From Dromaius novaehollandiae (Eukaryota > Chordata > Aves > Casuariiformes > Dromaiidae): 64,000 nucleotides of DNA. The notes under the pieces were generated by a model that was not told where the DNA came from, did no database searches, and saw only the letters and a program-made list of their open reading frames with translations. The stretch spans positions 7,874,001 through 7,938,000 of the forward strand of contig NC_088117.1 in NCBI RefSeq assembly GCF_036370855.1, given 5' to 3'. This document shows, one piece after another, positions 26,690 through 39,500 of the stretch; the stretch's first letter is position 1, and every line of letters starts with the position of its first letter. Position numbers and translations under genes: made by a program.

Positions 26690-28180
26690 ATTCTCTCCAA
26701 AAGGTCACCCACCCAGGAAGACATCTCCGGGAGCCTTTGGCTTACCGCTCCCGGCGCGCTGGGGACCGCCGCGGTCTCTGGCAGCCTGGGGAGCGGTTTC
26801 CCCAACCTGCAGACAGGGTCTGGTGAGAGAGGCGAGCGACCCCTCCGCCCGCCGACGTGCGGCTGGGGCGGCCCCGGGAGCCGGTTGCTGCTCCCGAGGC
26901 GTTTCAAGGGTCACCTGGCGCGGCGGCGCCGGCACCCGCGGGGGGGGGCGGGGGGAGCTGCGGCCGGGGCCCGGTTGGTCGTCGCCGGGGTGGGGGGGGG
27001 AGGACCGCGCCGGGAGCCCCGGGCGGCCCTGCCGGGGGCGGAGCGGGGAGGGGGGCGCCGGCACTCACCTGGCGCCAGGCCCCCGCCCGGCGCGGCGGAT
27101 GGGGGCGGGGGGAGTCCCGGCTCGGGCCGGCTCCGCTCCCGGGGCGGGCAGGGCTCCGCGTCCTCCTCGGCCCGCTCCCCCCGCCGCGGCCTCCGCTGTC
27201 AACAAACCCCACCGTCACTTCCGCCAGCCGGGCCGCCCCGCGCCGGAAGCGGCGCCGCCTTCCCCCCAGAAACACCGGCCCGTCCGGAACGCTCGGGGCC
27301 CTGCCCACGGTTCCCGCCCGCCCTCGCAGCGTGGCCTCGCCGCGTCATCAAGCAGCGATGTGATGTCAAGAGTGGGGTGACGTCACGCCCGGGGAGCGCG
27401 ACGGCGTTATCCACCTTCGGGGCCCAGGTGCGGTGCACGCTGCGATGACATCACAGCGTGTCGCCGTGATGCCGCATGGCGTCAGGGCGCGAGGCCACGG
27501 GGCCGCTCGTGTCAGTGCGCTCTGGCGGCGGCCCCAGCGTGAGCCCGGAACGCCCCCAGGCCCGGCAGCGCTGCGGCCATGTCCCGCCCCACAGCGGTCA
27601 TGCGGGGGCGTGGTCTGCAGAGGGGCGCGGTCAAATCGAGCCCCGCCCACGGAGGGGTGTGAGACGGGGGCGGGGCCTCCATAGCCCCGCCCCGCTCCCG
27701 CTGTCTCCCCGCTCCCTCGGGCTGGGTTTCCAGCCGGAGCGTTTAGGCGGCGCGCGGGGAAGGGGCGCGGGGGGCCGCCATGTCGCGGCTGCACCGGAGC
27801 AGGTGGGTCCGGCGGGGTCCCGCGGCCCGGCCCTGCCCTTCCCCCGTCCTGCGCGGGGCTGCGGGGGGCGGGCTGGGGCTGGGGGCTCGGCGGCCGCCGC
27901 CGGGCCGTTACTAACCACCGCCTCCGCCGGCGGCTCCCGGGCCTGCTCCCCGCAGGATCGCGGACTTCCAGGAGGTGCTGGGCGAACCCACGGTGGCGCT
28001 GGCCAAGCTCCGCGAGCTCTGCTTCAGCGGTGAGTGGCCCCGGCCCGGGGGGTTACGGGGGTGCTGGGGCCGGCCCCGGCCCGGGGAGGCGGGGCTCCCG
28101 GTGGCGGCTCGGGCCGTGCTGCCCCCGCGGGACTGGCCCTGCTGCACGGCACGGAGCAGGGGGTCAGGCCGGAGATGAGC
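26690..28180. promoter_or_regulatory. Shared CpG-island promoter of ZER1 and TBC1D13
   Basis: One continuous GC-rich island covers the inferred ZER1 first exon (minus) and the TBC1D13 first exon (plus), about 0.5 kb apart. Between them lie CRE/ATF-type octamers TGATGTCA (27361-27368), the perfect palindrome TGACGTCA (27378-27385) and TGACATCA (27446-27453). Several GC boxes of the form GGGGCGGGGC or its complement lie around 27640-27700, next to the TBC1D13 start. There is no TATA box. A head-to-head pair driven by one island is the simplest reading. Confidence 0.7.
27069..27300 (-). other. ZER1: ZER1 noncoding first exon (inferred; 5' end approximate)
   Basis: On the minus strand a near-consensus donor, CCAG then GTGAGT, ends an exon at 27069 inside the CpG island. 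ZER1 needs an upstream leader exon because its start-codon exon has acceptor sites before the ATG. The transcription start is not visible; about 27.2-27.3 kb is inferred from the island. The assignment rests on position, strand and splice site only. Confidence 0.5.
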
Positions 28181-31100
28181 CCGGCAGCCGCAGGTCGCCT
28201 CCGCTACCGCTAGTTAATCCAGTCCGGAGCGTTTAACGAAGCGGTGGGTGTCCAAAACCCGTGCCCGGCAGGCAGGTCTTGGAGATGGCGAGCTGGCGGG
28301 TTGTTCGGCCGCAGCAGTCCCCCTCCGGCCGCGGTGGCCTGCTTGGTCTTCAGGCGCAGGCACAAGCTTCCAGGCCAGCCCTTCCTTCGCCCTCCTCCCG
28401 GAGTGCTTGTGGGTCTTCTCGCTTCCGCTCTGTGTCAGCTGCGTGGTCTCCTGTCCCACTGTGCCTCCAGTGCTTCCAGCGCCTGCCGCAGGCGCCCTCC
28501 TCAGTGAGCGGCACCAGCAGGTTTGGCATCGTGTAGAACCCCTCTGAGGTCCCTTTGGAAACTTACCTGTGGGGAGAAAAACTGCTCTCTTGCTCTTTAT
28601 GTGGTGACGCCAGCAAGCGGTAGTGAGAAGGCCGGGGCTAACTTAACTGTCTCTCTGCCTGATGTTTCACAGGAATCCCTTTTGATGGTGGGCTGCGCTG
28701 CCTCTGCTGGAAGGTGGGTTTTGCTTGGGGCGCTTTTGTTTTCCTGCAAGCGGTGCTTCACGTTGCTTAAGTACAGAAAATATTTTTGGGCGCATAAAAT
28801 CATAAACAAAAGTAAAAATCCAGAACTTAAAATCCACTCTAAATTAATAGTAGCCTGTGGAGATTAGCACTAGGACAGCCGTTATTTTGGATGGTAAACC
28901 GTGGCCGTCCGCTTTTTGCATGAGCGCAGTGCTAAGCTAGGAGTACAACTCAATCAGATTTGCTATTGATCAGCCCTGCAAATAGGCCTATTTTGAAAGC
29001 CTGTCCCTGAGATACTCCTGACTGTATCTTGGCAAAGGACCAGGCTTTCTGGAGAAAGCTCCTAGTTGTTTGAGAGAGCCAGGTCTAGCTGCTGTGTTTG
29101 GTTTGCTGATCTTGCAGGTCTAATAGCTCATGCTCCAGAGACTAATGTTTGTGCATCTTTCTTCTGCACAGATACTCTTGAACTACCTCCCTTTAGAGAA
29201 AGCCTTATGGAGCTCTTTGCTGAAGAAGCAGAGGTGAGGAGATCTATACTTGTTCCTTTATTTCTGATGATATCTGTAAAGAAGTGGAATAGTTTCTTAA
29301 ATAATTAAGTACCTGCATAAAATGAAGTGTTCTCATGTGGAATGCATTGTTCTGTAGACTGTCTCGTGGGGTTGATGGATTGACCTCTTACTTGAACTCA
29401 ACTGAAGAGCAAATGAAATGTTTTCTGGCTAGCAGGGTGGTACAGAAAGATCTATTTGAACTCAGTCTGGGTACTTACATTGATTTAGTCTTCTGCTTCA
29501 TCACAAGTTCCCATTTTTCTTGCTAAGGGATCTGTATTCCCAGTTCCTGAAGGAAATGATCATCCAGCCTGGGATCGCCAAAGCCAACCTGGGTGCTTCC
29601 AGGGAAGATGTGACCTTAGAAGATCACGTAAGTGCTGTTCAGCCTTTATGGTTGCAGAAGGTTCCCCAGAGTTATGAGCTGTTGTTCTGGGGTTAAACTC
29701 CTAGGCTGCTTTTGGCTCAGTTTTCAGACTGCTTTGCCCTGCTGGCAGGAGGGAATGTTCCCAGGTACCAGCTCTGCACTTCTGTCTCAGTCTGAATTAT
29801 GGGCAAAGCACTGGTAGTTCTGAAGGGAGCTGTTCTCAACTATGCATATCCCTTCTCCCTTCCTTTGGAGCTGGCTACCTGGGCTATGAGTCTCCTAGAG
29901 AACATGAGAGGGTCACAAGAGGTGCTTTTAGCAAGGAGATGTTCTCCTGGAATGTCGTTTCCATGGATAGACTCAGAGCAGGCTACTCTGAATGGAGGTT
30001 GTAAAAGAAGCAGCAGATTTGGGTTGGACTATGACCATGGGAGGACGGAGACTCATTTATTTCTAGTTCTGTTGCTGACTGTGAATTCTCTTTTATTATT
30101 TATTTTACTGTGAATTTTTTTGCTGTATCTCCTGGCTTTTTGCTTCTCTGAAAGTGCTATTAAGAGTGTATGTATTAAGGGAGGGGGGCAAAGGAATTGA
30201 TCAGACAAGACTATAAAATGGTACAACTGCTTGCATGTCTTGTTCTGAATGTGAACTCCTATGCTGGTGCACAGTCATCTGTGCTGCTGTGATCTCTGGA
30301 GGGTTTGGTGCTGTAACCAGCATGTTTTTAACAGTCCAAGCGTTTGCACATTACAGTGATCTTTGGATCTCCTGGAATGTTACAGGGTTTTTTTCCATTT
30401 CTCAGGTGATTGTTAACTTTTCATGGATCTTGACCTAGAGAGAAGAAAGTAGGTGTTGGGGTGGGGGAAGAGGGAGTTAAGTTTGTCATATGGGAAAAGT
30501 GGTCAGATACAGGATAGGCTGTTTGTATTAATACGTATTTCCCTTAATCAGCCTCCTCAGAGCTGAGATGGTGGGGGATGCCTGTAACCGATAACTGCAA
30601 CGCAGGAGTACTGAGGGTGTCTCTAACACTAGGTGTCAAGACTGTGCCCATTGCAGGAGCTGGAACTGCAATCAGGAATCCTGTTCCCACAGGATGGGAT
30701 ACCTGATTTTTGTGAATAAAGGCATGAAAAGACAGGAGAAAAGAGACTGAAAATGTTGGCTTCTGCCTCTCTGAGTGAATCTGCATCCTCACTTCTTTCA
30801 CAGACACTGGTCCACTTCCTGCACTGTAAACACTGTCTGAAGAAACAATACTAAATGTAGCTAGTAAGGACAAAGGTTAAACCTGGTGTGCTAGGAGAGT
30901 GTGAGTGCTGGCCGGTAGAGAGACAGCACAAATGTTAAATCTGTGTGTATTTACTGACAATTTGGTACAAGTGAAACATGTGTTTGTTATATTTATGTTA
31001 TTTATTTCTTTAGCCCCTCAATCCAAATCCAGACAGTCGATGGAATACCTACTTCAAGGATAATGAAGTGCTCCTCCAGATCGACAAAGATGTCAGGTGT

Positions 31101-34100
31101 GTGAGGCATAATGACTCACGTTTCTGAACCAGAATGTTTTAGTTAACACTTTGTACTTTGAAAATTAAGTTTAATATTAAACCAAGCCTCCCATTTCAGA
31201 CAGGGCATGTACTTCCTTCTTCTTATGCTTGATTTCCTCCTGTATCCATTCTAGGAGGCTGTACCCTGACATGGCATTCTTCCAGCGCCGAACAGAATAC
31301 CCCTGCCTCTTAATCCTGGACCCTCAAAATGAGTTTGAGACGCTGCGCAAGCGGGTAGAGCAGACCACACTCAAGTCGCAGACAGTGGCGCGAAACCGCA
31401 GTGGGGTTACAAATGTAAGATCTATGTGAGGGCTGCCCACAGGGCAAGGCATCGTAGCTAATAAGAGGAATGGCATTTGTTAGGCTCTTTTCCCTGTCTG
31501 TCTCTGCTTGCGTGAGGGAATTATGCTAATACCCTAGCCGATGCTATGTATTCTAATAGCTAGACAGTTGTAAAAAACCAGCTGACATTCCTGACAGCTG
31601 GTAAGGAGTTATAGGTGTATTTAATCTTAAGGTTTTTCTTCCTGACTTCTGGTGGAAGTAAGAGTTGCAGGAAGATGTCAATATATTATGCCTGACCTGT
31701 ATGTCTACCCGCATGGGAGCAAGGCACTGAAGGGCAAATTCACCGAAGTTAAATTTGCATAGTCTTCCATGGATGTCATACTGCTGGAGTTGGGAAGAAA
31801 AGAGCTAGGTATCTGCTGACACATGTGTTGTCTCTTTCCTCTCTCACGAGTGTTGCTGTGTTAACGCCACACGCTTGCTGTTGGGGAAGGTAGCTTGCTA
31901 GTATTACAGCTTTGTTCTCTTTCCCCTATTACTAACAAAGCAGAACTGCTACGTTTTCTTACTGCCTGCGTGCAAGTTATGCTGTGATTTGGGGAGACTG
32001 TCTGTCACTGCTCAGACTGGTTTGTTCTTCAAACATAGCCAACGCTAAGATTTCAGTGCTTTTGTGATCCCTGAGTTACCTGTCTTGATTTTTGTGAATA
32101 CCTGCCTGCTTAGGATATGCTGCCCAAATCTTCTGGGGAGCTATGTGTATTAAGAACCAAGCTTGTCACGTGTAAGAAACTGTCTGTACCAGCTGGTTAC
32201 CCTGAATCAGCCCCAGTCTTACCTTGCTCTTCAGGTGAGCTCCCCTCTTAAAACACCTCCTAATTCTCTGAGCGAGTATGAAGTTCTGCCCAATGGCTGT
32301 GAAGCTCACTGGGAAGTGGTGGAGCGAATCCTGTTCATCTATGCCAAGCTGAACCCCGGGATAGCATACGTTCAGGGGATGAATGAAATAGTGGGGCCTC
32401 TTTACTACACCTTTGCTACAGATCCTAACAGCGAGTGGAAAGGTGAGAGACTGTTTTAGCCACTTGGTAGTGACTGTCATACTGCATGCTCTCTGTGTAA
32501 AGAACTGGTTCAGGAATGGCACTCTTAAGAGAACTCTGACGTGCAGTGATGGGCTGCAGCGGGGGGACTGATCTGCAGGAAATGATGTTTAGTAATCTGA
32601 ATTAGTGCCCAGCTGAGGCTTAGTAACAGATCGTGCTGGGAGCTTTGAAACTCAACTGAGAGGGTTGTATTGCAGAGGGGACAGAAAACTATCAAAATAC
32701 CAAAATACTGATAGTATATTTCAAGTGAGTGGGGGGGGGGGAAAGCGAATAGGGCAATAGATAAGGAATTTTTAGGACCCCGGTGAACTCACAGAAACCC
32801 AGTGGGCTCTGAATAATAAGGATATGGGAAGTGAGTGGGTTTTTTTGTTTGTTTTTTGGAAGGAACTAAGTTGCACTTTCTGACTGAAGCTTAAAAGGGA
32901 CTTTTAAGCTATTGTTTGCTTGTACTGTACATACCTTATAAAAGAGGATGGAATGGGAGAACTTGGCCTGTTGTTCCTACTTCACTGGAGCTCTGGGGGC
33001 GTTTGCAGACAGCAGGGAGAACAGATGGTGTTCTCGCGCACAGATAACTGGTTCCCGACCTCATGTCATGAAGACCTTGTGTTTGACATGGGGTCTGTAG
33101 ACTTTTTTTAGCCAAAAAAGACAGTGCCTAAACTTGTCGCAGACCAAACAAGCCAAGGTCTTGTTGGATCTACTGCTTGGATCCAGTACAGCAGCCAGGT
33201 TATTGAGCAAGAGCAGTTCTAAGTCTGGGTGCCTCTCTCAGTGATGCTCCCTCTATTCCCTCATCATCATCTTTTTCAGAGCATGCTGAAGCAGACACAT
33301 TTTTCTGCTTTACCAACCTAATGGCTGAGATTCGGGACAACTTCATTAAGAGCTTGGATGATTCTCAGTGTGGCATTACCTACAAAATGGAGAAGGTTTA
33401 TTCGACCCTGAAGGAGAAAGATGTGGAGCTGTATTTGAAACTGGTGAGGAGCTAGGTGTTTCTCTGAGCCTTGGTTGGAATGTGAGGAGTGGGACTTAAC
33501 AGTGAACCAATCTTGTTAAACTGTTACTGTGCTTGAGCAGAAAGGTTGAGAGAGTGTATAAAGAACTTTGCCCATAGGCAAAGGCTGTCTTATCTATGGG
33601 CTGAAACAGTCTCTCCTTGGAGTAAGCTCAGAGTGAGCTGACGCAGCAGAGCTTTCCTCCCTTTCCTTGTGAAAGCAAACAATGTTGCAGAGCTGCCAGC
33701 TGTGACTCTGAAGTGACTTGGCCGTGATCCCTGGTCACCTGTGTTGGAGGCTTAGTAGGAACTGGAGTCTGTCCTTTCTTCCTGTCAGCAGGCCAAACGT
33801 GAGTTTTCCTGTGAAGTTCCTTGGAAACTGAGGTTACAGGGATTGTATCTCTGTCTTTTTAATTATTACCCCCCCAAAAAAAGCATACTTCTGTTGCCAC
33901 TGAATGTCCTGACAGCACTAACTTAAACCACCTGGAGATCACTGTAGAAGTAAACTGAAATCCAGCAAGTTGGACCATCCTGCCCATCTAACTCTATCAT
34001 TTTCCTTCATCCAAGGATCTCTGAGTGCTTTGGGTTTTGTGTGTTGTGGTAGAGGGACTGCAGAATGTCTGGAAGGCAGCTTTTGCTGAAAACAGCTTGA

Positions 34101-36596
34101 GGTCTTACAGTCCATTTGGTGTGAAAGTCCAAGAAGAACTTGGAAGGAAAAGCTGTTCTTGTTACTCCAGCCTTCACCAAGTCATGTCGATATTTCTTGC
34201 ATTTAGAGAAGTCAGGATGTGTTTCTTGTATAATCCAAATTCAGTCTGTCAGCACAGTGACTCAATCTACAGTGTTGCTTGAAGGCTGATTCAGTAGGGA
34301 GAAAATAAACTGCTTACTGTTCGGCCGGCAGGAAATGGTCTTGGTGGTGCTGCAGCTAGTCCTGGATCGTCAGGATCCTGAACTCATTTGACCTTGCTTA
34401 AACTTACAGTCCCTTTGTTTTGACAGTAGAAAACAAGAAAGCTACAAACTAAAATTGCTTATGGTATCTTTTACTGGGCATCGGTATGAGCTCTGCTCCA
34501 TCATTGTTTCTTCCTGTAAAGAGTACACTTTTGATAAATACAGGACTTCTGGAAAGGAGAGACAATCCTGATCAAAACAGTATCTCTGCTAGAGAGGGAG
34601 GGCTGTAGCTTTGGAGATAAATGCTGTTCAAATGGGAACATTAAGATTGCTTGGGAAGTTTAACTGGACTACCCCAACCAGTGCCTTTAGGAAAGGAAAG
34701 GTTCCTTTACTCCATGTCTTAGAGAGGAGCATTTTCTGGCTTGTCTATAGACATGGAGTATGGTGGTGCTGAAGAACTGTCTCTCTTGATCCAACTTAAG
34801 TGTGAGAGCCTTCAAAGGAGGAGGTGGACTTGCTGATGCTGCAATGTGAGGTGGCAGCCTGGAGTTATATCAGGGTGGAGATGGGGATGGAAACATGGGG
34901 TGCATCTCTTACTTGTAGGGAACTGGCCGAGAGCACGTACTCACTCTTTGCCTGGTGCATGTCTGACAGCAAGAACAGAACATCAAACCTCAGTTCTTTG
35001 CCTTCCGCTGGCTGACGCTGCTCTTGTCCCAAGAGTTCCTGCTGCCAGACGTCATCCGTATCTGGGACTCCCTCTTTGCCGATGACAAGCGCTTCGATTT
35101 TCTTCTGCTCGTCTGTTGTGCAATGTTGACGTAAGTATAGAGATAGCAGCTCTTTCCTGCTCTTTTCTTTCCCTCCTTTACCTAAATTCATGGATCCAGG
35201 AGTCTTCCACAGGCACGTGTTAATGCGTCTGGTGAATGGGCTATAGTCATCTGTCACAATGATGGAGAAAGTGTTCTCAAAAGCATCTATAAAGGCACTC
35301 TGTGGCCCATTTTTAAAGTTTCTCTGTAAAGAATCAAAAGTAGCCAGATTAATTTCCATCTTTCAGACTAATCCGGGATCAGTTGCTGGAAGGAGACTTC
35401 ACCCTGAACATGAGGCTGCTACAGGTAAGAATTAAGTACAGCAGGGACAAGAAGCAATTTGAAAGACTCTTGGAATAGTACTGTGAGGGAGCACAATGAC
35501 CCTAGGATGTGGTAGGAGAATGCCTGCGTGAAGAGAAATACCAGATTTCTGATGGTTGCATGCAGAAAAATCTTAAGCTTGCTATTACAGCATGCCTGTT
35601 ACTGGAAGTGTCAGTCTTTGCACACTGAGGTCCCCACCACTCACTGCAAAACTGACCTCAGTTAAGACAAATGACTACTTTAACTGCTTGGGCTTTCCTG
35701 GTGGTGGTATCTATCTGTCTCTGTTCCCCATACCGCTAACTGGGTTTTCACTTCCAGGTGCAGAAGATGGCTGTACACTGTCAGTTTTGTTTTCCTAGCT
35801 CAGTCTGGATCTCTTCTCCTTCCCCCACCTCTCCCCCTGCCTTTTCTGCTGCATCTTGGTGCTACGGTAGTAGTGGCCCCCATTTCAGAGAGTAACGTTC
35901 CTTTTCTGGTCTTCTGTTTGTGGGACACAGCGCTGCTGTCTGAAGTCCAGCATCACCATTAAAATGAAGCCTTCTTGCACTTACGCATCCTTCCTACCCT
36001 ACAAAGAACTTCTGTTCTTAGGCTAGAGGGGTTTTTTTAACCTTGTTTTGATTTGCAAATAACTGAATATTTTCCAGCAAAGATGTGAAACCCTGCATAA
36101 CAGTCTTGAATTTGTTGGCAAGTGGCTTTTGTTTAGTTCTGAGGTCTGTGAGAGCCCAAGGTTGAAAACACCTGCACTGAACAGTAGGATATCTCTGACT
36201 CTGCCAGTTCCTGCTTTGGGCTGTGCAAGGTACTGGCTTTGATAAAGCTTTCTGGCATGAAGATAGTACTTGTATGAAGCCAGCTTAGCTGTACCCTTGG
36301 AGGAGAAATAAAAAACCCTGAAGGGTATTCAGGCTTGATCAGTTACAAAATAAACCAGGAAACAGTTAGTTGTTAAGAGAGTAACTGAAGATAATAATAT
36401 TTAACTTCAAGCTTAGGAGCGTTAGTCAGTGTGGCCAAAAATGCTATTGTCAAGGTTTGCCCTGCTTGGATGGGACGGTGTGTGCAAGGAATGTTAAGGA
36501 GGCACTTACATCACTTTTTCTTTGATGCAGGATTATCCTATCTCTGATGTTCACCTGATTTTGAAGAAGGCAAAGGAACTACAGGATTCCAAATAG
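27780..36596 (+). CDS. TBC1D13: TBC1D13, Rab GTPase-activating protein
   Basis: TBC-domain protein that speeds GTP hydrolysis on Rab GTPases (Rab35 for the mammalian protein, in GLUT4 traffic). The 12 coding exons are 27780-27802, 27956-28029, 28673-28713, 29172-29233, 29528-29627, 31014-31096, 31255-31414, 32235-32442, 33280-33443, 34970-35130, 35367-35424 and 36531-36596. They total 1200 bases, or 399 aa (human 400). All borders are GT-AG and in phase. The TBC domain begins near residue 33 (SGIPFDGGLRCLCWK). The arginine finger IxxDxxR is at 122-128 (IDKDVRR, R128) and the glutamine finger YVQG at 226-229 (Q228), so both catalytic fingers are present. A linker at about 178-195 (SGVTNVSSPLKTPPNSLS) is the stretch least like the human protein. 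The C-terminus is LKKAKELQDSK. The start ATG (GCCGCCATGT) is a strong context and the first coding exon has only 23 bases. Confidence 0.96.
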
Positions 36597-39500
36597 TCCG
36601 TGAGCCTGACAAAAGGTGTCAGGGAAACTGCATGGCAGTGGATCCTAGGAGACGCCCCCATACAGTGTGGGGCATTACCGTTCCTAGAGGTCTCTGCAGG
36701 ACTTCAAGTTTTGTGTTTTGGCAACTGGCCACCTTGAAGATTTCCTTCTACTCTATTTATTAGGTCAAGGACTGATTACTTCCCCATCTACTTGGGTCCT
36801 GCACTCCATATTTTTCAAATCTCAAATGCCTCCGTACTGCCAAAAGCAGTTCTTTGTATCTTTTTTTAATGACTTTAAGTCTAAGGAGAAAGAAACCATC
36901 TATCTGCATATCCCTCAAGTCCTGTGAGATGAAATCCTTCTGCATTATGGAAGTATGCTCACGTGGAGTAACTTCTGATGAGGAAGGGACAGGCTGGATC
37001 CAGTGAAGTTGGTGGGTGAGTATAGAAGGATCTTTCTCCTGTAAATAGAATGTATCCCACTGAAGTCACTCATCCTGCCATTCACGTAGCTTCTGGATTC
37101 TTCTGCTTCGTGTCTGCACTTAGCCATCACTGGGATTTGCAAAAAGGAAGACTGCATCAGCTTCTGGTGAGTGTCATCTGACATCCAGCTGTTTGGACTC
37201 TGTCACATGGGAGAGAGACCTTGAGAAGCTGAGATGGCTGGACATAGTTACAGCTGGCTGCTTTGTGCACTGAAGTTGCCTGAATCCAGAATCGCCTTAT
37301 CAACAAGGTCTCCTTGAAAGATAGACTATGGTGGTTTTAATCAATGAGGGAAGTGTAGTTTGATTAAGTTGAGCCTTATTACGCACAGCGTTAGAGCAGG
37401 AGGTTGTTGCTGCAGGGAGGCTGAGACCTCTAGCTGTCTGTGATCAGCAGCAGCAGTACTGCTTTCCTAGCTCTGAGCTGGAGGATATCCAGCTACAATC
37501 AGGATTCTGAAACGCAAACGGGCATCTAGTCGCATGCTGTGAAGGCAGCTGTATTTAGGGGCTTATACTGGCATGACTCTGGGGTTTTCCTGCCTCGTGA
37601 CTTGCATAATATTGCCCTACATAAGCTGTGGTCACAGTAACCTTGAAATTGTCTAACAGTACTTCTTGCCAGGAAGAGGCTTTGCTTTTAGGTCAGACCT
37701 ATACCATGTCTTTTTCTGGAGTAATCCAGTGGGGATACAAGCATTTCAGTCACTAGCTTACTCCTGGGGATGGTCCACTTCTCTGTGTACCAGTCCTATT
37801 GGAGTGACTGTCCTGAATTGGACATTTGTCCCTCTTGAGAGGGAAACTGTTGCATTTCAAATACAGCGGATCAGGCTTGGGTGAATGAGAAATGTTAACC
37901 TGCAGGAATGTCAAATCGATCAGAAACCACGATCCTCCTCATAGGGAGGAACTGGAGCACCCAAGTGCTCCGACTGTGCAAAAGCTCTTGAGTGAACACT
38001 AATCCAGCATGCTTTGTTCTCTTTCTGTGCTGTGCTGGCTCACCTCTGCATAGCTGTTTGACAATGCACTTTTCTGTATTTATGAGTACTGATTTGTTAA
38101 AGGTCAGTCTTTTACTTTCTAAGATCTGCTTATGCTGCTGATGGCCTGGAAAGGCCCTAGCAAGAGGGGTGTTGTCAGCCTTCAGCTTTTGTACTAGTGT
38201 TATTTCCTTCACCTAAGGCCGGTTCTTTACAGGCTACTGTAATTTTCACAAGAATGGGTGAGGAGACCAGAGGACAGGTTGAAACACATTCTTATGTTCT
38301 TGTTAGCAATCCCAAGCAGTTTTTTTTTTTCCTGACTCTTCAGAAGATGCTCTAGTGACAAAGGTGCAGCCAACTGTTGCTGCTGGGGTGGAACATGAGC
38401 AACTGAAGACTTAAGCAATCTGTAGCTAGTGCCTATGGCTAACAGTATCCCTCTGTGCTTGTAATCCTTTCTAGAGGGTAGATTTTTTCCCCCAAGAAGT
38501 ATGGAACTGGTAGAACAGGACAGCTGTGTGATGGAGCATCCTGCCTGCTCTCACCACTGGATGGATGCTCGTCCTGCCTCCTTTCACTCAGCTGTTCTAG
38601 CTGGTCTTGTGGTCTCAGCTCTTGGGTACCCTACACTACAGAGGCCAGTAGTTGGACCTTTTATGACTGAACAGCCACCTGGTAGACACAAATGTAGAAC
38701 TGGAGGATGAAACTCCTAGGCAGAAGTGGACCTCCTACAAAATGCTTCTGCCTCCAAACTGCTGTAAATATTGTTGCTCTCTTACGTTCCGTGCGCAAGT
38801 TTGGCTCTCACCTCCCTGAATACCTGGGCTGTCCAGTTTGGGTCCCCCTGGTAAGTGCTGGGTCTCTCTAAGCTGTGTTTTTTTCACTGCTAAGAGGAGC
38901 ATCCACAAGAGTTCCTTCTCTGAATGTGTAGAAGTCTCCTTAAAATAACCTGAAAAGGCAGCAGGCCAATCAGCATTAAAACGTTACTTACCAATGAACT
39001 TCTGCTTGTTCTCAGCGTAGTGTTTGGGCCCTGAGGTTGACTTCCACTGCAGTGGAGTTGCCCCAGCTCCGACTCAGGTGTTGGACTGTAGCATTACAAA
39101 CACTTGAGGGAAAATAGCAGGGAGTGGCTATTCGTGTAGCAGTGCAGAAGGCTGTCTGGGTACAGGAAGCGTGCAGCCTTTTTCATTCCTAGGTTTTAAA
39201 GGGTCTCTAGCCCCTTTCTTTAGGGACAAAAGTGCATTGTCAGAGGGGAGAAAAGCTTTTGACTCTCCTGATGAGTTCCCTTGGCTTCATCCCTCAAGGC
39301 TGTTGATGATGTTGTTGAGGTCGGACAGTATTAACTAGCCCGAGATGGTTCCTTGCCTTTGTGGCCAAGTAACGACTGCTCCACGCTTGAGACAATTCCA
39401 CCTCTGACTTCTCTCATCCCTAATCTGCTACAGGAGCAGCAAGACTGGCTGAAGCAGCAGTTCCTAGAGTCTGGAGGCATTAGCCTGTGGTGCCTTGAGG

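Noticed and set aside
30015-30045. Resemblance to a CR1 LINE 3' tail (GGTTGGACTATGA)
   Set aside because: Only about a dozen bases agree; there is no CR1 body and no terminal octamer repeats. Too short to call.
34865-35359. Antisense frame of 164 codons over TBC1D13 exon 10
   Set aside because: It is the shadow of a conserved exon plus flanking intron on the other strand, with no recognised domain.
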